In this document: piece by piece, positions 16,286-23,948 of the stretch
Position numbering within the stretch: position 1 is the stretch's first letter
Layout: the number at the start of each line of letters is the position of its first letter
Origin: Candidatus Omnitrophota bacterium
GTDB lineage: Bacteria; Omnitrophota; Gorgyraeia; Gorgyraeales; Gorgyraeaceae
Assembly: GCA_018902915.1 (NCBI GenBank)
Contig: JAHIPS010000083.1
Coordinates: 1-34,563, forward strand
Length of the DNA stretch: 34,563 nt
Reading direction: 5' to 3'
Notes under the pieces: generated by a model
What the model was told of the DNA's origin: nothing
Database searches by the model: none
The model's input: only the letters and a program-made list of their open reading frames with translations
Position numbers and translations under genes: made by a program

Positions 16286-17187
16286 GTAAAATCCTCGTGA
16301 TCGGATCAGTCGCGCTTGATAGCATTACCACGCCGAGTGGGTGCACAAAAGAAATACTCGGAGGTTCGGCCACTTATTTTTCAATAGGCGCGAGCTTTTT
16401 TACAGCTGTGAACCTGGTCGCAACCGTTGGGACCGATTTTCCAGCCGAGCATAAATCTCTTATAAAATCCTTTGGCGTCGATATATCTGGCCTGGAGACA
16501 AAGCAGGGCAAGACATTTCGCTGGGCAGGTTCTTACGTGGATGATTTAAATTGCGCTAAGACCATAGATACGCAGCTCAATGTATTTGCTGAATTCAAAC
16601 CAAACATACCCGAATCTTACAGGGACAGCGACTTTATCTTTCTTGCCAACATCGATCCTGATCTGCAACTCTATATACTTAAAAATCTTAAGGGCGATAA
16701 GGTAGTGGGCTGCGATTCCATGAACTACTGGATCCAGACAAAAGGCGAGGCGCTAAAAAAATTGATGAAAAACGTCTCGTTCGTATTTTTAAACGACTCT
16801 GAGGCAAGACTCTTTTCAGGCGAGTCAAACATTATCAAGGCAGGAAAGTTCCTGCTGTCGCTCGGCCCGAAATTTGCAATAATAAAAAGAGGGGAGTACG
16901 GCGCTATTTTATTTACAGAAGACAGGGTACTTCTTTTAACGCCCGCGTTTTTATTGGAAGATGTCTCTGACCCTACGGGCGCAGGTGATACGTTTGCCGG
17001 CGGTTTTATGGGTTATTTGGCAAAGACAGGCAAGATAGATACTGACAGCGTGCGAAAGGCGCTTTTGTACGGTTCTGTAATGGCGTCATTCACCGTGGAA
17101 GACTCCAGCGTCAATAGATTCAAAAAGCTAAAAAAAGAAGATATAGAAACGAGGTATCGCAAGTTTAGAGAACTAACAATGGCATGA
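16282..17187 (+). CDS. PfkB family carbohydrate/nucleoside kinase
   Basis: 301 residues with an ATGA overlap with thiC. It is a ribokinase-fold enzyme. An N-terminal VIGSVALDSI and GGSATYFSIGAS region lead to the C-terminal PfkB signature DPTGAGDTFAGGFMGYL, with the catalytic Asp of GAGD. The substrate is not clear: the GG-SATYFSIGA motif and the short lid resemble sugar or nucleoside kinases of the adenosine kinase branch. Coupling to thiC raises the possibility of a salvage kinase for a thiamin precursor, but this is only contextual. tRNA-Gly follows eight bases downstream. Confidence 0.87.
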   Translation: MSKILVIGSVALDSITTPSGCTKEILGGSATYFSIGASFFTAVNLVATVGTDFPAEHKSLIKSFGVDISGLETKQGKTFRWAGSYVDDLNCAKTIDTQLNVFAEFKPNIPESYRDSDFIFLANIDPDLQLYILKNLKGDKVVGCDSMNYWIQTKGEALKKLMKNVSFVFLNDSEARLFSGESNIIKAGKFLLSLGPKFAIIKRGEYGAILFTEDRVLLLTPAFLLEDVSDPTGAGDTFAGGFMGYLAKTGKIDTDSVRKALLYGSVMASFTVEDSSVNRFKKLKKEDIETRYRKFRELTMA

Positions 17188-17194
17188 CGGGTCT

Positions 17195-17268
17195 GCGGGT
17201 GTGGTTCAATGGTAGAACACGAGCTTCCCAAGCTCGGAGCGGGGGTTCGATTCCCCTCACCCGCTCCA
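17195..17268 (+). tRNA. tRNA-Gly (CCC anticodon), CCA encoded
   Basis: All four arms fold. Acceptor GCGGGTG pairs with CACCCGC; the D-arm is GTTC/GAAC around AATGGTA; the anticodon stem CGAGC/GCTCG carries loop TTCCCAA, anticodon CCC at 17227-17229; the T-arm GGGGG/CCCCT (one G-T wobble) has loop TTCGATT. The discriminator is T and the CCA end is encoded. Total length is 74 nt. It is on the same strand as, and tightly between, the pfkB-like gene and the Cys-motif small protein, so it may be co-transcribed. Confidence 0.96.
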
Positions 17269-17277
17269 GTATAAAGA

Positions 17278-17577
17278 ATGAAAGAGATAAAGAGGTTTAT
17301 TAAAAATCTGGTTCCTGGGGCTCCGAAAAAGGCATTTTATGTAGCTGTAAAATGCTCTGATTGCGGGGAAGAAGTAAAGGTACGGATAAATCGTTCCTCG
17401 GATTTTCAGATAGAATACAATGCCCAGAATCCAGAGCATTATTACACGATAAAAAAAGAGATAATAGGAAAGAACTGCTTTAACCTCATGGGGTTAAAAC
17501 TGGCCCTTACAAAAAATTTAAAGGTATTGTTTGATGATGTCTCTGGTTGCAAATTCATAGAGTTTGAAAGAGAATAA
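17278..17577 (+). CDS. Conserved small protein with a CxxC motif, unknown function
   Basis: 99 residues. Visible features: a basic start (MKEIKRFIKNLVPG), then YVAVKCSDCGEEVKVRINRS with one CxxC pair, then TIKKEIIGKNCFNLMGLKLALT. Two further Cys residues (in GKNCFNL and SGCKF) could complete a metal site. I recognise a loosely conserved family of bacterial small proteins with this CxxC-GxxV-R-R layout but no assigned function. It lies ten bases after tRNA-Gly and two bases before the AAA ATPase gene, so the two form a likely unit. Confidence 0.7.
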   Translation: MKEIKRFIKNLVPGAPKKAFYVAVKCSDCGEEVKVRINRSSDFQIEYNAQNPEHYYTIKKEIIGKNCFNLMGLKLALTKNLKVLFDDVSGCKFIEFERE

Positions 17578-17579
17578 AG

Positions 17580-19199
17580 ATGTCATACGCTCGAGCCGAG
17601 ATACTTAATACGTTAATGCGCAGGGTAAATTCTCTTGCAGATGGCTACAGGCAGAATATAGCTGTAATCGGAGAATCGTCTATAGGTAAGACCCGGTTGA
17701 TGAAAAACCTCTTATCCTCGGATAAAATCAAAAACGACGCGATCATACCAATATACCTCGAGATAAAAATAGAGCCTTTTGAGTTTTGCGCAAAGAGATT
17801 CATAAAGGCGGCCCTGTACCAGCTGCTCCATTCAGACCCGCTTTTAACAACGCCCCCTGACACAATACTCCTGCTGGAGGACATGAAAAGAAATTATCCT
17901 AAAACCGCCCAGACATGCATGCGCGTACTCCAGGACATAGAAAGAAACAGGTTCGACGACGCGTATTCCTTTATGATGGACATACCCGCTGTAATCTTCG
18001 AAGAGAGCAAAAAACGCTGCGTGCTCATACTGGACGAGTTCCACAATATAGGTAATTTTTCGCTGAAGCACCCATTTGCAACCCTTGCCAAAAAGATCAT
18101 GATACAAAAAGACACCATGTATCTTCTATTGAGCTCGAAGAGCACCATATCCCAGCGCATCCTTAATGAAAAGCTATCGCTCCTCTTTGGCAATTTCGAG
18201 AAGATAATCCTCCTGCCTTTTGATATCAACATGAGCCGCTCTTTTCTTCAGGACAATATATCCAGCGCGACACTGCCGCAGGTCTACCTTGATTTCATCG
18301 CGTCCTTTACCGGAAACAAGCCTTTCTACATGAAGGTCTTATGCGACGAGCTGGAAAGGAGCGTCTTTTCAGGAAAGATCCAGGCTGACGATTACGCTAA
18401 ATTAATAGACTCGGCGCTTCTAGAGACGATATTCAAAAAAACCGGCATAATAAACCAATATTTTTTAAACCTCTTCTACGGGATCTCCGACGGCAAGCTA
18501 TTGTCAAAGACAGCGTCCATCCTTATCACGCTTTCTTCCGGGAGCAATAAACAGCTCGACATCGCAAAATCGTCCAGGATGCAGGCGCGCGACGCCTCAA
18601 AGATCCTGAACAGGCTCGTGGAAATGGATATTATCGCGCGTAACGGCTCGTTTTACAGGTTCAAGGATAAGCTATTCTGTTTCTGGGTCCAGTCCGCGTA
18701 TCTAAAAAGGATCCTGTCTTTCAGCCTGGACGAGACACTGGAACAAGAGCTATTCAAAAAAGACGTGAGCAAAAAACTTGATCTATTCCTGCAGGAATTT
18801 GAAAAAGGGTTATCCTCAAGGATAGTAGAGCTCTTTAGATTGTTTAAAAACGATGTGATACAGCTAAATGGAAGAAGACATAAATTTATCTCTTTTGACG
18901 AGGTGCAAAAAATCGATGAAGATTCATCCAGCGATACAAACATCATGGCAAAGAGCGGCAGGTTAAAATGGCTATGCACTGTCAGGAGAGAGCACGTGAC
19001 AGAAAATGACATCACTGAGATAGTGAAAGATATCAAAAGAAAATCTCGCAACAACAAAATAAACAGAAACATACTTATCTCGCTTGCAGGTATAAACGAA
19101 AACGCGTATCTCATGGCAAAAGAGGCAAGATTCTGGGTGTGGGACCTTGAGAGCCTCAATGTGCTCATGGAGTTATACGGCAAGCCACAGGTATCTTAA
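17580..19199 (+). CDS. AAA/STAND-type ATPase (archaeal ATPase_2-like)
   Basis: 539 residues. Walker A is GESSIGKT (31-38) and Walker B CVLILDEFH (147-155). A sensor-type LLLSSKST follows, and a winged-helix segment around 305-355 (MQARDASKILNRLVEMDII) leads to YRFKDKLFCFWVQSAYLKR, which matches the YRIxDPxxxFW element of ATPase_2 proteins. In that family a C-terminal nuclease-like domain often follows; here residues 380-539 keep a segment with LKWLCTVRREHVTEND and ARFWVWDLESLNVLMELYG, plausibly a degenerate or divergent restriction-like fold. Function unknown; candidates are a regulatory switch or defence ATPase. Neighbours are ordinary housekeeping genes. Confidence 0.8.
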   Translation: MSYARAEILNTLMRRVNSLADGYRQNIAVIGESSIGKTRLMKNLLSSDKIKNDAIIPIYLEIKIEPFEFCAKRFIKAALYQLLHSDPLLTTPPDTILLLEDMKRNYPKTAQTCMRVLQDIERNRFDDAYSFMMDIPAVIFEESKKRCVLILDEFHNIGNFSLKHPFATLAKKIMIQKDTMYLLLSSKSTISQRILNEKLSLLFGNFEKIILLPFDINMSRSFLQDNISSATLPQVYLDFIASFTGNKPFYMKVLCDELERSVFSGKIQADDYAKLIDSALLETIFKKTGIINQYFLNLFYGISDGKLLSKTASILITLSSGSNKQLDIAKSSRMQARDASKILNRLVEMDIIARNGSFYRFKDKLFCFWVQSAYLKRILSFSLDETLEQELFKKDVSKKLDLFLQEFEKGLSSRIVELFRLFKNDVIQLNGRRHKFISFDEVQKIDEDSSSDTNIMAKSGRLKWLCTVRREHVTENDITEIVKDIKRKSRNNKINRNILISLAGINENAYLMAKEARFWVWDLESLNVLMELYGKPQVS

Positions 19200-19203
19200 T
19201 AAA

Positions 19204-19692
19204 ATGAAAATAGGCGTTATATCTGATACCCATATTCCTGTGACCGTATCCGAGGTGCCCGGCAAACTAATAAAGGCGCTCGAGGGCTGCGACCTGATAC
19301 TTCACGCAGGGGATCTGATCGAGCTCTCCGTGATAGAATCTCTTGAAAAGATATCAAAGGTAGAAGCGGTCTATGGAAACATGGATTCAGCAAAGGTATG
19401 TTCCAAGCTGAAGGATAAAAAAATAATAAACGCCGGCAATAAAAAAATAGGCCTTATGCACGGCTATGGCGACCCGGACAACCTGGTAAGCATATTAAAA
19501 CAAGAGTTCTCCGCGCAAAAACCTGACATCATAGTGTTTGGTCATTCACACAGGCCAATGAATGAATACATAGACGACGTGTTATTCTTTAATCCTGGAA
19601 GCGCTACAGATACTGTGTTCGCGCCGTACAGGTCATACGGCATCATAGAGATCTCGGGCAACAAGATCAAAGCAAGGATACATAAATTATAA
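19204..19692 (+). CDS. YfcE/MJ0936-type metallophosphoesterase
   Basis: 162 residues from ATG 19204; the longer upstream frame is a shadow of the ATPase gene. The calcineurin-like metal-binding motifs are complete: SDTH (7-10), HAGDL, YGNMD, MHGYGD and GHSHRPM. The family cleaves phosphodiesters such as cyclic nucleotides or bis-pNPP in vitro; the natural substrate is unknown. It follows the ATPase gene after four bases and precedes the HIT gene after 12 bases with a good GGGAG ribosome-binding site for the latter. Confidence 0.92.
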   Translation: MKIGVISDTHIPVTVSEVPGKLIKALEGCDLILHAGDLIELSVIESLEKISKVEAVYGNMDSAKVCSKLKDKKIINAGNKKIGLMHGYGDPDNLVSILKQEFSAQKPDIIVFGHSHRPMNEYIDDVLFFNPGSATDTVFAPYRSYGIIEISGNKIKARIHKL

Positions 19693-19704
19693 AAGGGAGC
19701 AAAC

Positions 19705-20166
19705 ATGGACAAGTTATGGGCGCCGTGGAGGAGTAGATTCGTGAAGGCGAGGAAAAAGAAGGGGTGCATATTCTGCATGGGAAAGAGAAAGGACAAAAAC
19801 GCCTTTATCGTGAAGAAAACCAAATTCTCGTTTGCCTTATTAAATATATACCCCTATAATAATGGCCATGTAATGGTCTCGCCTTGCAGGCACGTGAAGG
19901 ATTTAAAAGGGCTGACAGATAAGGAATTATTAGATATAATGAAGTTGGTGCGGGACATGCAGGTCCTGCTGGAGAAGAGGCTAAAACCGCACGGCTTTAA
20001 CATAGGCATCAACATGGGCAAGGTGGCGGGCGCCGGCTACAAAGACCACGTGCACATACATATCGTGCCTCGCTGGAGGGGTGATGTGAATTTTATGCCC
20101 GTTACCGGGAATACAAAGGTAATCCCGCAATCGCTGGAAGAACTACGCAAACTGCTTACAAAATAG
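19705..20166 (+). CDS. HIT family hydrolase, AP4A phosphorylase-like
   Basis: 153 residues. It begins MDKLWAPWRSRFVKARKKKG and continues CIFC, the typical N-terminus of bacterial HIT proteins with a zinc-type Cys pair. The catalytic histidine triad is HVHIHIVPRW, and NIYPYNNGHVMVSPCRHV is the preceding conserved block. It probably hydrolyses or phosphorolyses nucleotide substrates such as diadenosine polyphosphates or adenylated compounds. Four bases separate it from the dGTPase-like gene; the pairing of two nucleotide-cleaning enzymes suggests a shared housekeeping role. Confidence 0.93.
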   Translation: MDKLWAPWRSRFVKARKKKGCIFCMGKRKDKNAFIVKKTKFSFALLNIYPYNNGHVMVSPCRHVKDLKGLTDKELLDIMKLVRDMQVLLEKRLKPHGFNIGINMGKVAGAGYKDHVHIHIVPRWRGDVNFMPVTGNTKVIPQSLEELRKLLTK

Positions 20167-20169
20167 GCC

Positions 20170-21324
20170 ATGCTTACGCGCAAAGACATTGAGCAAAGAG
20201 AGAACAAAAACCTGGCGCCTTATGCAATGCGCTCCAGCTCCACAAAGGGCCGGAAGTATCCTGAAAAAGAGCCGGAATACAGGTCCTGTTACCAGAGAGA
20301 CAGGGACAGGATCATACACTCGACCGCGTTTCGCAGGCTTGAATACAAAACCCAGGTCTTTGTAAATCACGAGGGCGACTACTACAGGACAAGGCTCACG
20401 CACACGCTTGAAGCAAGCCAGATCGCGAGATCGATCGCGAGGGAACTGGCGTTGAACGAGGACCTGGTAGAGGCGATTGTTCTTTCGCATGACATAGGGC
20501 ACCCGCCTTTTGGCCATGCTGGCGAAGACACGTTAAGCGTCCTGATGAAAGACAATGGCGGGTTTGACCATAACCTGCAAGGCCTGAGAGTCGTGGACGA
20601 GCTGGAGCAAAGATATCCGACATTCCCGGGCTTGAATTTGACATGGGAGGTGCGTGAAGGCATTAACAAGCACACTACGATGTTTGACGGCCCGGAACGG
20701 CTGATAGAACTTGACCCGACCTCGTCGCCGACGCTCGAGACGCAGATCGTGGACATTGCCGACGAGATCGCGTATGACAATCATGATATAGATGACGGCA
20801 TCGCCTCTGGCCTAATAGACGAAAAAGGCCTCTCAAAACTAAGGCTGTGGAAAGAGGCCTCAGCAGGCATTAAAAAGAATTATTCGAAACGCTCTAATAA
20901 AATACGGAGATACCAGATAATACGGTCCCTTATAGACAGAAACATAAAAGACCTTGTAAAAAACTCTGAAAAAAAGATAAAGGCCAATGAAATTAGAAGC
21001 GTGGCTGATGTCAGGAAGCATCCGAAGAAACTGATATCTTTCTCCGGCGCCATGCAGGAAAAAAGGATGGAGCTTCGCAAATTCCTGACAAACAACCTGT
21101 ATAAAAATTTCAGGGTCGTCAGGATGTCCAACAAGGCAAAAAGGTTTATCACAGAGCTTTTCAATATATACCTTGAAAAGCCGGAACAGCTTCCGCCGAC
21201 TGACCAGGAAAAGATAAAAAAATACGGTCTTCACAGGGTCGTCTGCGATCATATAGCAGGCATGACTGACAGGTACGCCCTGGACGAATACAAAAAACTA
21301 TTCGAGCCATATGAGCGAGTCTAA
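20170..21324 (+). CDS. Deoxyguanosinetriphosphate triphosphohydrolase-like protein
   Basis: 384 residues, HD-domain dNTPase. Conserved blocks: YRSCYQRDRDRIIHSTAFRR, RTRLTHTLEASQIAR with the first metal-binding His, AIVLSHDIGHPPFGHAGED with the HD pair, GFDHNLQGLRVVDELE, and ADEIAYDNHDIDDG. These are the standard Dgt short-type signatures. It removes triphosphate from dNTPs and thereby adjusts nucleotide pools. Its 3' end overlaps the HD-GYP gene by 14 bases. I leave the symbol empty because the short forms are usually labelled 'Dgt-like'. Confidence 0.92.
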   Translation: MLTRKDIEQRENKNLAPYAMRSSSTKGRKYPEKEPEYRSCYQRDRDRIIHSTAFRRLEYKTQVFVNHEGDYYRTRLTHTLEASQIARSIARELALNEDLVEAIVLSHDIGHPPFGHAGEDTLSVLMKDNGGFDHNLQGLRVVDELEQRYPTFPGLNLTWEVREGINKHTTMFDGPERLIELDPTSSPTLETQIVDIADEIAYDNHDIDDGIASGLIDEKGLSKLRLWKEASAGIKKNYSKRSNKIRRYQIIRSLIDRNIKDLVKNSEKKIKANEIRSVADVRKHPKKLISFSGAMQEKRMELRKFLTNNLYKNFRVVRMSNKAKRFITELFNIYLEKPEQLPPTDQEKIKKYGLHRVVCDHIAGMTDRYALDEYKKLFEPYERV

Positions 21325-22780
21325 CGCGAAAGAAAAAAAGGATTTTCTATTAAACTTCTGCAAGGGCGTGTCCATGACGCAATTCAAGCAGACGTTTTCA
21401 GATATCATGGGGAAAAACGTCCAGTGTGCATTCTTTGACGCCGGCTGCGAGCCTATTCAAAACAGTAAAAAGCACAGTCAGCATGTGACACGGTTCCTGA
21501 AGCACCTCAAGCCAGGCTCTCTAAAACAGCTACACGTATTCGGGTGTTCATGCGATAAACACTGCCTGGCCGTGCCTATAATCCAGGGCAACAATGTTTA
21601 CGGGTTCGTAATAGCGGTGCATCTCAAGCGCGACCCGGAGAAAAAAGAGCTCGACTTCATGAAGATATTCATAGATGTCGCCTTAAAGGATTTCCAGAAA
21701 GAACAGGAGCTGACCAGGCTTTACGATACCATAAGGCCCAGGGCCATAGCGCTGTCAACGATCCATACCATACACCGGCTCCTCAGTTCAACGCTTGACA
21801 TGGATGAATTGATAGAAAGGATCACCAGGCTCACGCTGCAGGTAATGAGGGCCAGGCATTGCTCCATAATGCTCCTTGACGAGACAAAAAACTATTTAAT
21901 ACCAAAGGCCATTATCGACTTAAAAAACAACCCGGGGAAAACCGAGAAAGGCTACAAAAAGAAAAAAATAGACTCGCAGACCATGATAAGCGTAGCCAGA
22001 AACGGCAAGATCAGCCTTACCCGCAACGCATTATGCGTGCCGCTCGTTGAAGAGGACATAATCGGCGTGATCTGCGCGAAACACAAGACCAGCGGCGCAC
22101 CTTTCAGCAGGTTTGATTCAGAGATACTTATAACTCTTGCGGAGCAGGCGGTAATAGCTATTAAAAACGCGCAGCTATACGAGGAGCAGAAGAAGATGTC
22201 GTACGGCAGTATTAAATCGCTGGCCGCGCTATTGGACGCGAAATCGCCCCACACATACACGCATTCTGACAAGTTCGTGAAGATTGTGCTCGCGGTGGCG
22301 GAAGAGATGCGGCTCCCGAGAGAAGAGATAAGGAACCTGCGCTACGCGGCGCTCCTCCCGGATACTGGAAAATTCAGCATACCAGATGAGATATTAAGAA
22401 AACGCGGCGGCCTTTCAAAAAAAGAATTCAGGGTCATAAAAAAACAGCACCTTGAAAGCCTGAAGATACTGGAGCCTCTGGATTTTCTAAAACCGGTCAT
22501 TCCTATAATAATGCACCACCACGAAAGGTATGACGGCACAGGCTATCCAAAAGGACTGAAGGGCAGGCAGATACCGATAGGCGCGAGGGTCATGGCAGTG
22601 GCTGACGCGTTCGAGGCAATGGTCTCGGCAAGACCTTATAAAGACGCCAAGGCCAGCATGCAACAGGCGCTGAAAGAGATAGAAAACAATAAAGGCAGGC
22701 AATTCGACCCTGAGGTCGTAGAGGCCTTTGTGTCAGCGTCGAAAAATCCAGGTTTCAGGGGGATCCTGGAAAAATCCTGA
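21311..22780 (+). CDS. PocR-like/GAF/HD-GYP protein with a degenerate HD motif
   Basis: 489 residues. Residues 20-105 resemble a PocR-type sensory domain (GCSCDKHCLAVPI with clustered Cys). Residues 150-290 are a GAF domain (SSTLDMDELIERI ... VIAIKNAQLYEEQ). Residues 295-475 are an HD-GYP domain. The C-terminal signature HHERYDGTGYPKGLKG (403-418) and ADAFEAM are intact, but the catalytic HD pair of HDxGK is PDTGK: His is replaced by Pro350. c-di-GMP hydrolysis is therefore doubtful, and the protein may bind c-di-GMP as a sensor. There are no membrane segments, so it is cytoplasmic. It overlaps the dGTPase-like gene by 14 bases. Confidence 0.88.
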   Translation: MSESNAKEKKDFLLNFCKGVSMTQFKQTFSDIMGKNVQCAFFDAGCEPIQNSKKHSQHVTRFLKHLKPGSLKQLHVFGCSCDKHCLAVPIIQGNNVYGFVIAVHLKRDPEKKELDFMKIFIDVALKDFQKEQELTRLYDTIRPRAIALSTIHTIHRLLSSTLDMDELIERITRLTLQVMRARHCSIMLLDETKNYLIPKAIIDLKNNPGKTEKGYKKKKIDSQTMISVARNGKISLTRNALCVPLVEEDIIGVICAKHKTSGAPFSRFDSEILITLAEQAVIAIKNAQLYEEQKKMSYGSIKSLAALLDAKSPHTYTHSDKFVKIVLAVAEEMRLPREEIRNLRYAALLPDTGKFSIPDEILRKRGGLSKKEFRVIKKQHLESLKILEPLDFLKPVIPIIMHHHERYDGTGYPKGLKGRQIPIGARVMAVADAFEAMVSARPYKDAKASMQQALKEIENNKGRQFDPEVVEAFVSASKNPGFRGILEKS

Positions 22781-22784
22781 TAAA

Positions 22785-23051
22785 ATGAAAAAGATAGAGC
22801 GTCTTTTTAAAAATGAACTGGCCAGGAAGATACTGCTTTTCTTCAACGAAAACCCGCAGTGTATCGATACTGCAAAAGGGATATCTGTGTGGGTGGGGTG
22901 CGGTGCGGACAACGCCCAGAAGATCCTTAACAAGCTCGTAAAAGAAGGCGTGCTCGTAAATCATAAAAGCATGTCCATGGACGCCTATTCGTATACGACC
23001 CAGAGGGATATAATTAAAAAGGTAGAGAGACGTATAAAAAACGCAACATAA
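22785..23051 (+). CDS. Small winged-helix DNA-binding-type protein
   Basis: 88 residues from ATG 22785, one codon after the HD-GYP stop. ELARKILLFFNENPQCIDTA, then DNAQKILNKLVKEGVLVNHK and YSYTTQRDIIKKVE, gives the helix-turn-helix plus wing pattern of small winged-helix regulators. Two Cys (QCIDT, VGCGA) are present but do not form a clear metal motif. The upstream in-frame extension overlaps the HD-GYP gene and is not supported. It may regulate, or be coupled to, the signalling gene just upstream. Target unknown. Confidence 0.65.
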   Translation: MKKIERLFKNELARKILLFFNENPQCIDTAKGISVWVGCGADNAQKILNKLVKEGVLVNHKSMSMDAYSYTTQRDIIKKVERRIKNAT

Positions 23052-23054
23052 GTT

Positions 23055-23564
23055 ATGGCGGCGCGATTCCACGATAGAAGCGAAAAAGACCTCTTCGACC
23101 AATTTCAGGTCGGCGAAAAAAAAATAAGAAAAAAGACAAGGGACTTTCTGCCTCAACTAAAAAAGAACCTGAGTCTTTCTTATGAAAATTCGATCTTTCT
23201 TATAATCGGTTTTGCAATGGCGTGTATCATATGTTTTTCGCTGGGGGTCGAGAAGGGAAGGCGCGAGGCCGGCATTACAAGCAACATGCAGCAAGAGGCA
23301 AGCGACAAGGGCGCGGAGATAAAACAGCAGGCTATAGATACACCTGTTGATAAATATATTATACAGCTGGCTGCATTTAAAAAAAGAGGGCCGGCTGAAG
23401 AAGAACTAAAAAAACTAAAAAGAGAGGGTTATATCGGCAACATAAAAAGATCAGGGGATTACTATCAGCTTTTTATTGGCAGCTTTGAGACAAAAAGTGA
23501 AGCAGAACGCTTGCGTAAAAAACTGGCAGGAAAATACCCGGACTGTTACGTTAAAAAATACTAG
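23055..23564 (+). CDS. Membrane-anchored SPOR domain protein
   Basis: 169 residues. A basic cytoplasmic N-terminus (1-43) leads to one transmembrane helix (about 45-64: IFLIIGFAMACIICFSLGVE), a short Gln/Glu/Lys-rich linker (65-96), and a C-terminal SPOR domain (about 97-169) with YIIQLAAFKKRGPAEEELKK and YYQLFIGSFETKSEAERLRK. SPOR domains bind glycan strands stripped of stem peptides at division septa. A single-pass SPOR protein fits a cell-division or envelope role in a peptidoglycan-bearing diderm. It starts three bases after the winged-helix gene. Confidence 0.86.
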   Translation: MAARFHDRSEKDLFDQFQVGEKKIRKKTRDFLPQLKKNLSLSYENSIFLIIGFAMACIICFSLGVEKGRREAGITSNMQQEASDKGAEIKQQAIDTPVDKYIIQLAAFKKRGPAEEELKKLKREGYIGNIKRSGDYYQLFIGSFETKSEAERLRKKLAGKYPDCYVKKY

Positions 23565-23580
23565 GAGGGGGAATAAAAAA

Positions 23581-23886
23581 ATGTCACAACACCCGAGTTT
23601 AAAGACATCAAAGGCGGGAAAGAAACACAGGACAGTATTGAAGAGGTTTGAGAAATTCTTTGCCCTGAAGGAAAAAGGCATTATAAAGGATGGGGACTCT
23701 GTCTTCGGGATGCCAAAGCTTAAGATCGTAAGGGCTAAGATAAAGAAGGAAAAGGCGGAAGAAAAGCCTGAGGAAGGCGCGGTAGCGGCAGAAGGCGCGG
23801 CGCCAGCAGCTGGAGGAGCGACTCCTGAAAAAAAGGGGACCCCGGCAAAACCCGCTGCCAAACAGGACAAAAAAGAAAAAAAATAA
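23581..23886 (+). CDS. PVC-type 'small basic protein' with Ala/Pro/Lys-rich tail
   Basis: 101 residues from ATG 23581, preceded by AGGAGGGGG. The first ~55 residues, MSQHPSLKTSKAGKKHRTVL then KRFEKFFALKEKGIIKDGDS and VFGMPKLK, match the short, very basic protein family known from Chlamydiae, Verrucomicrobia, Planctomycetes and relatives, which usually has about 50-60 residues. Here a low-complexity extension (58-101) of Glu, Ala, Pro and Lys is added. Function unknown; a ribosome- or RNA-associated role is plausible from charge alone. The gene is the best taxonomic marker in the window. A strong hairpin follows the stop codon. Confidence 0.85.
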   Translation: MSQHPSLKTSKAGKKHRTVLKRFEKFFALKEKGIIKDGDSVFGMPKLKIVRAKIKKEKAEEKPEEGAVAAEGAAPAAGGATPEKKGTPAKPAAKQDKKEKK

Positions 23887-23887
23887 C

Positions 23888-23927
23888 CTTATTTGACAAA
23901 TCGTACGTGTCGGATTTGTCAAATAAG
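23888..23927. terminator. Hairpin with 15-bp perfect arms after the small basic protein gene
   Basis: CTTATTTGACAAATC (23888-23902) and its exact complement (23913-23927) flank a 10-nt loop. It starts one base after the stop codon and ends just before the GGGGAGGGG ribosome-binding site of the next gene. It shares the TTGACAA/TTGTCAA core with the hairpin at 3016-3052. There is no T-run. Confidence 0.55.
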
Positions 23928-23948
23928 CATAGTGGGGAGGGGATGGAT

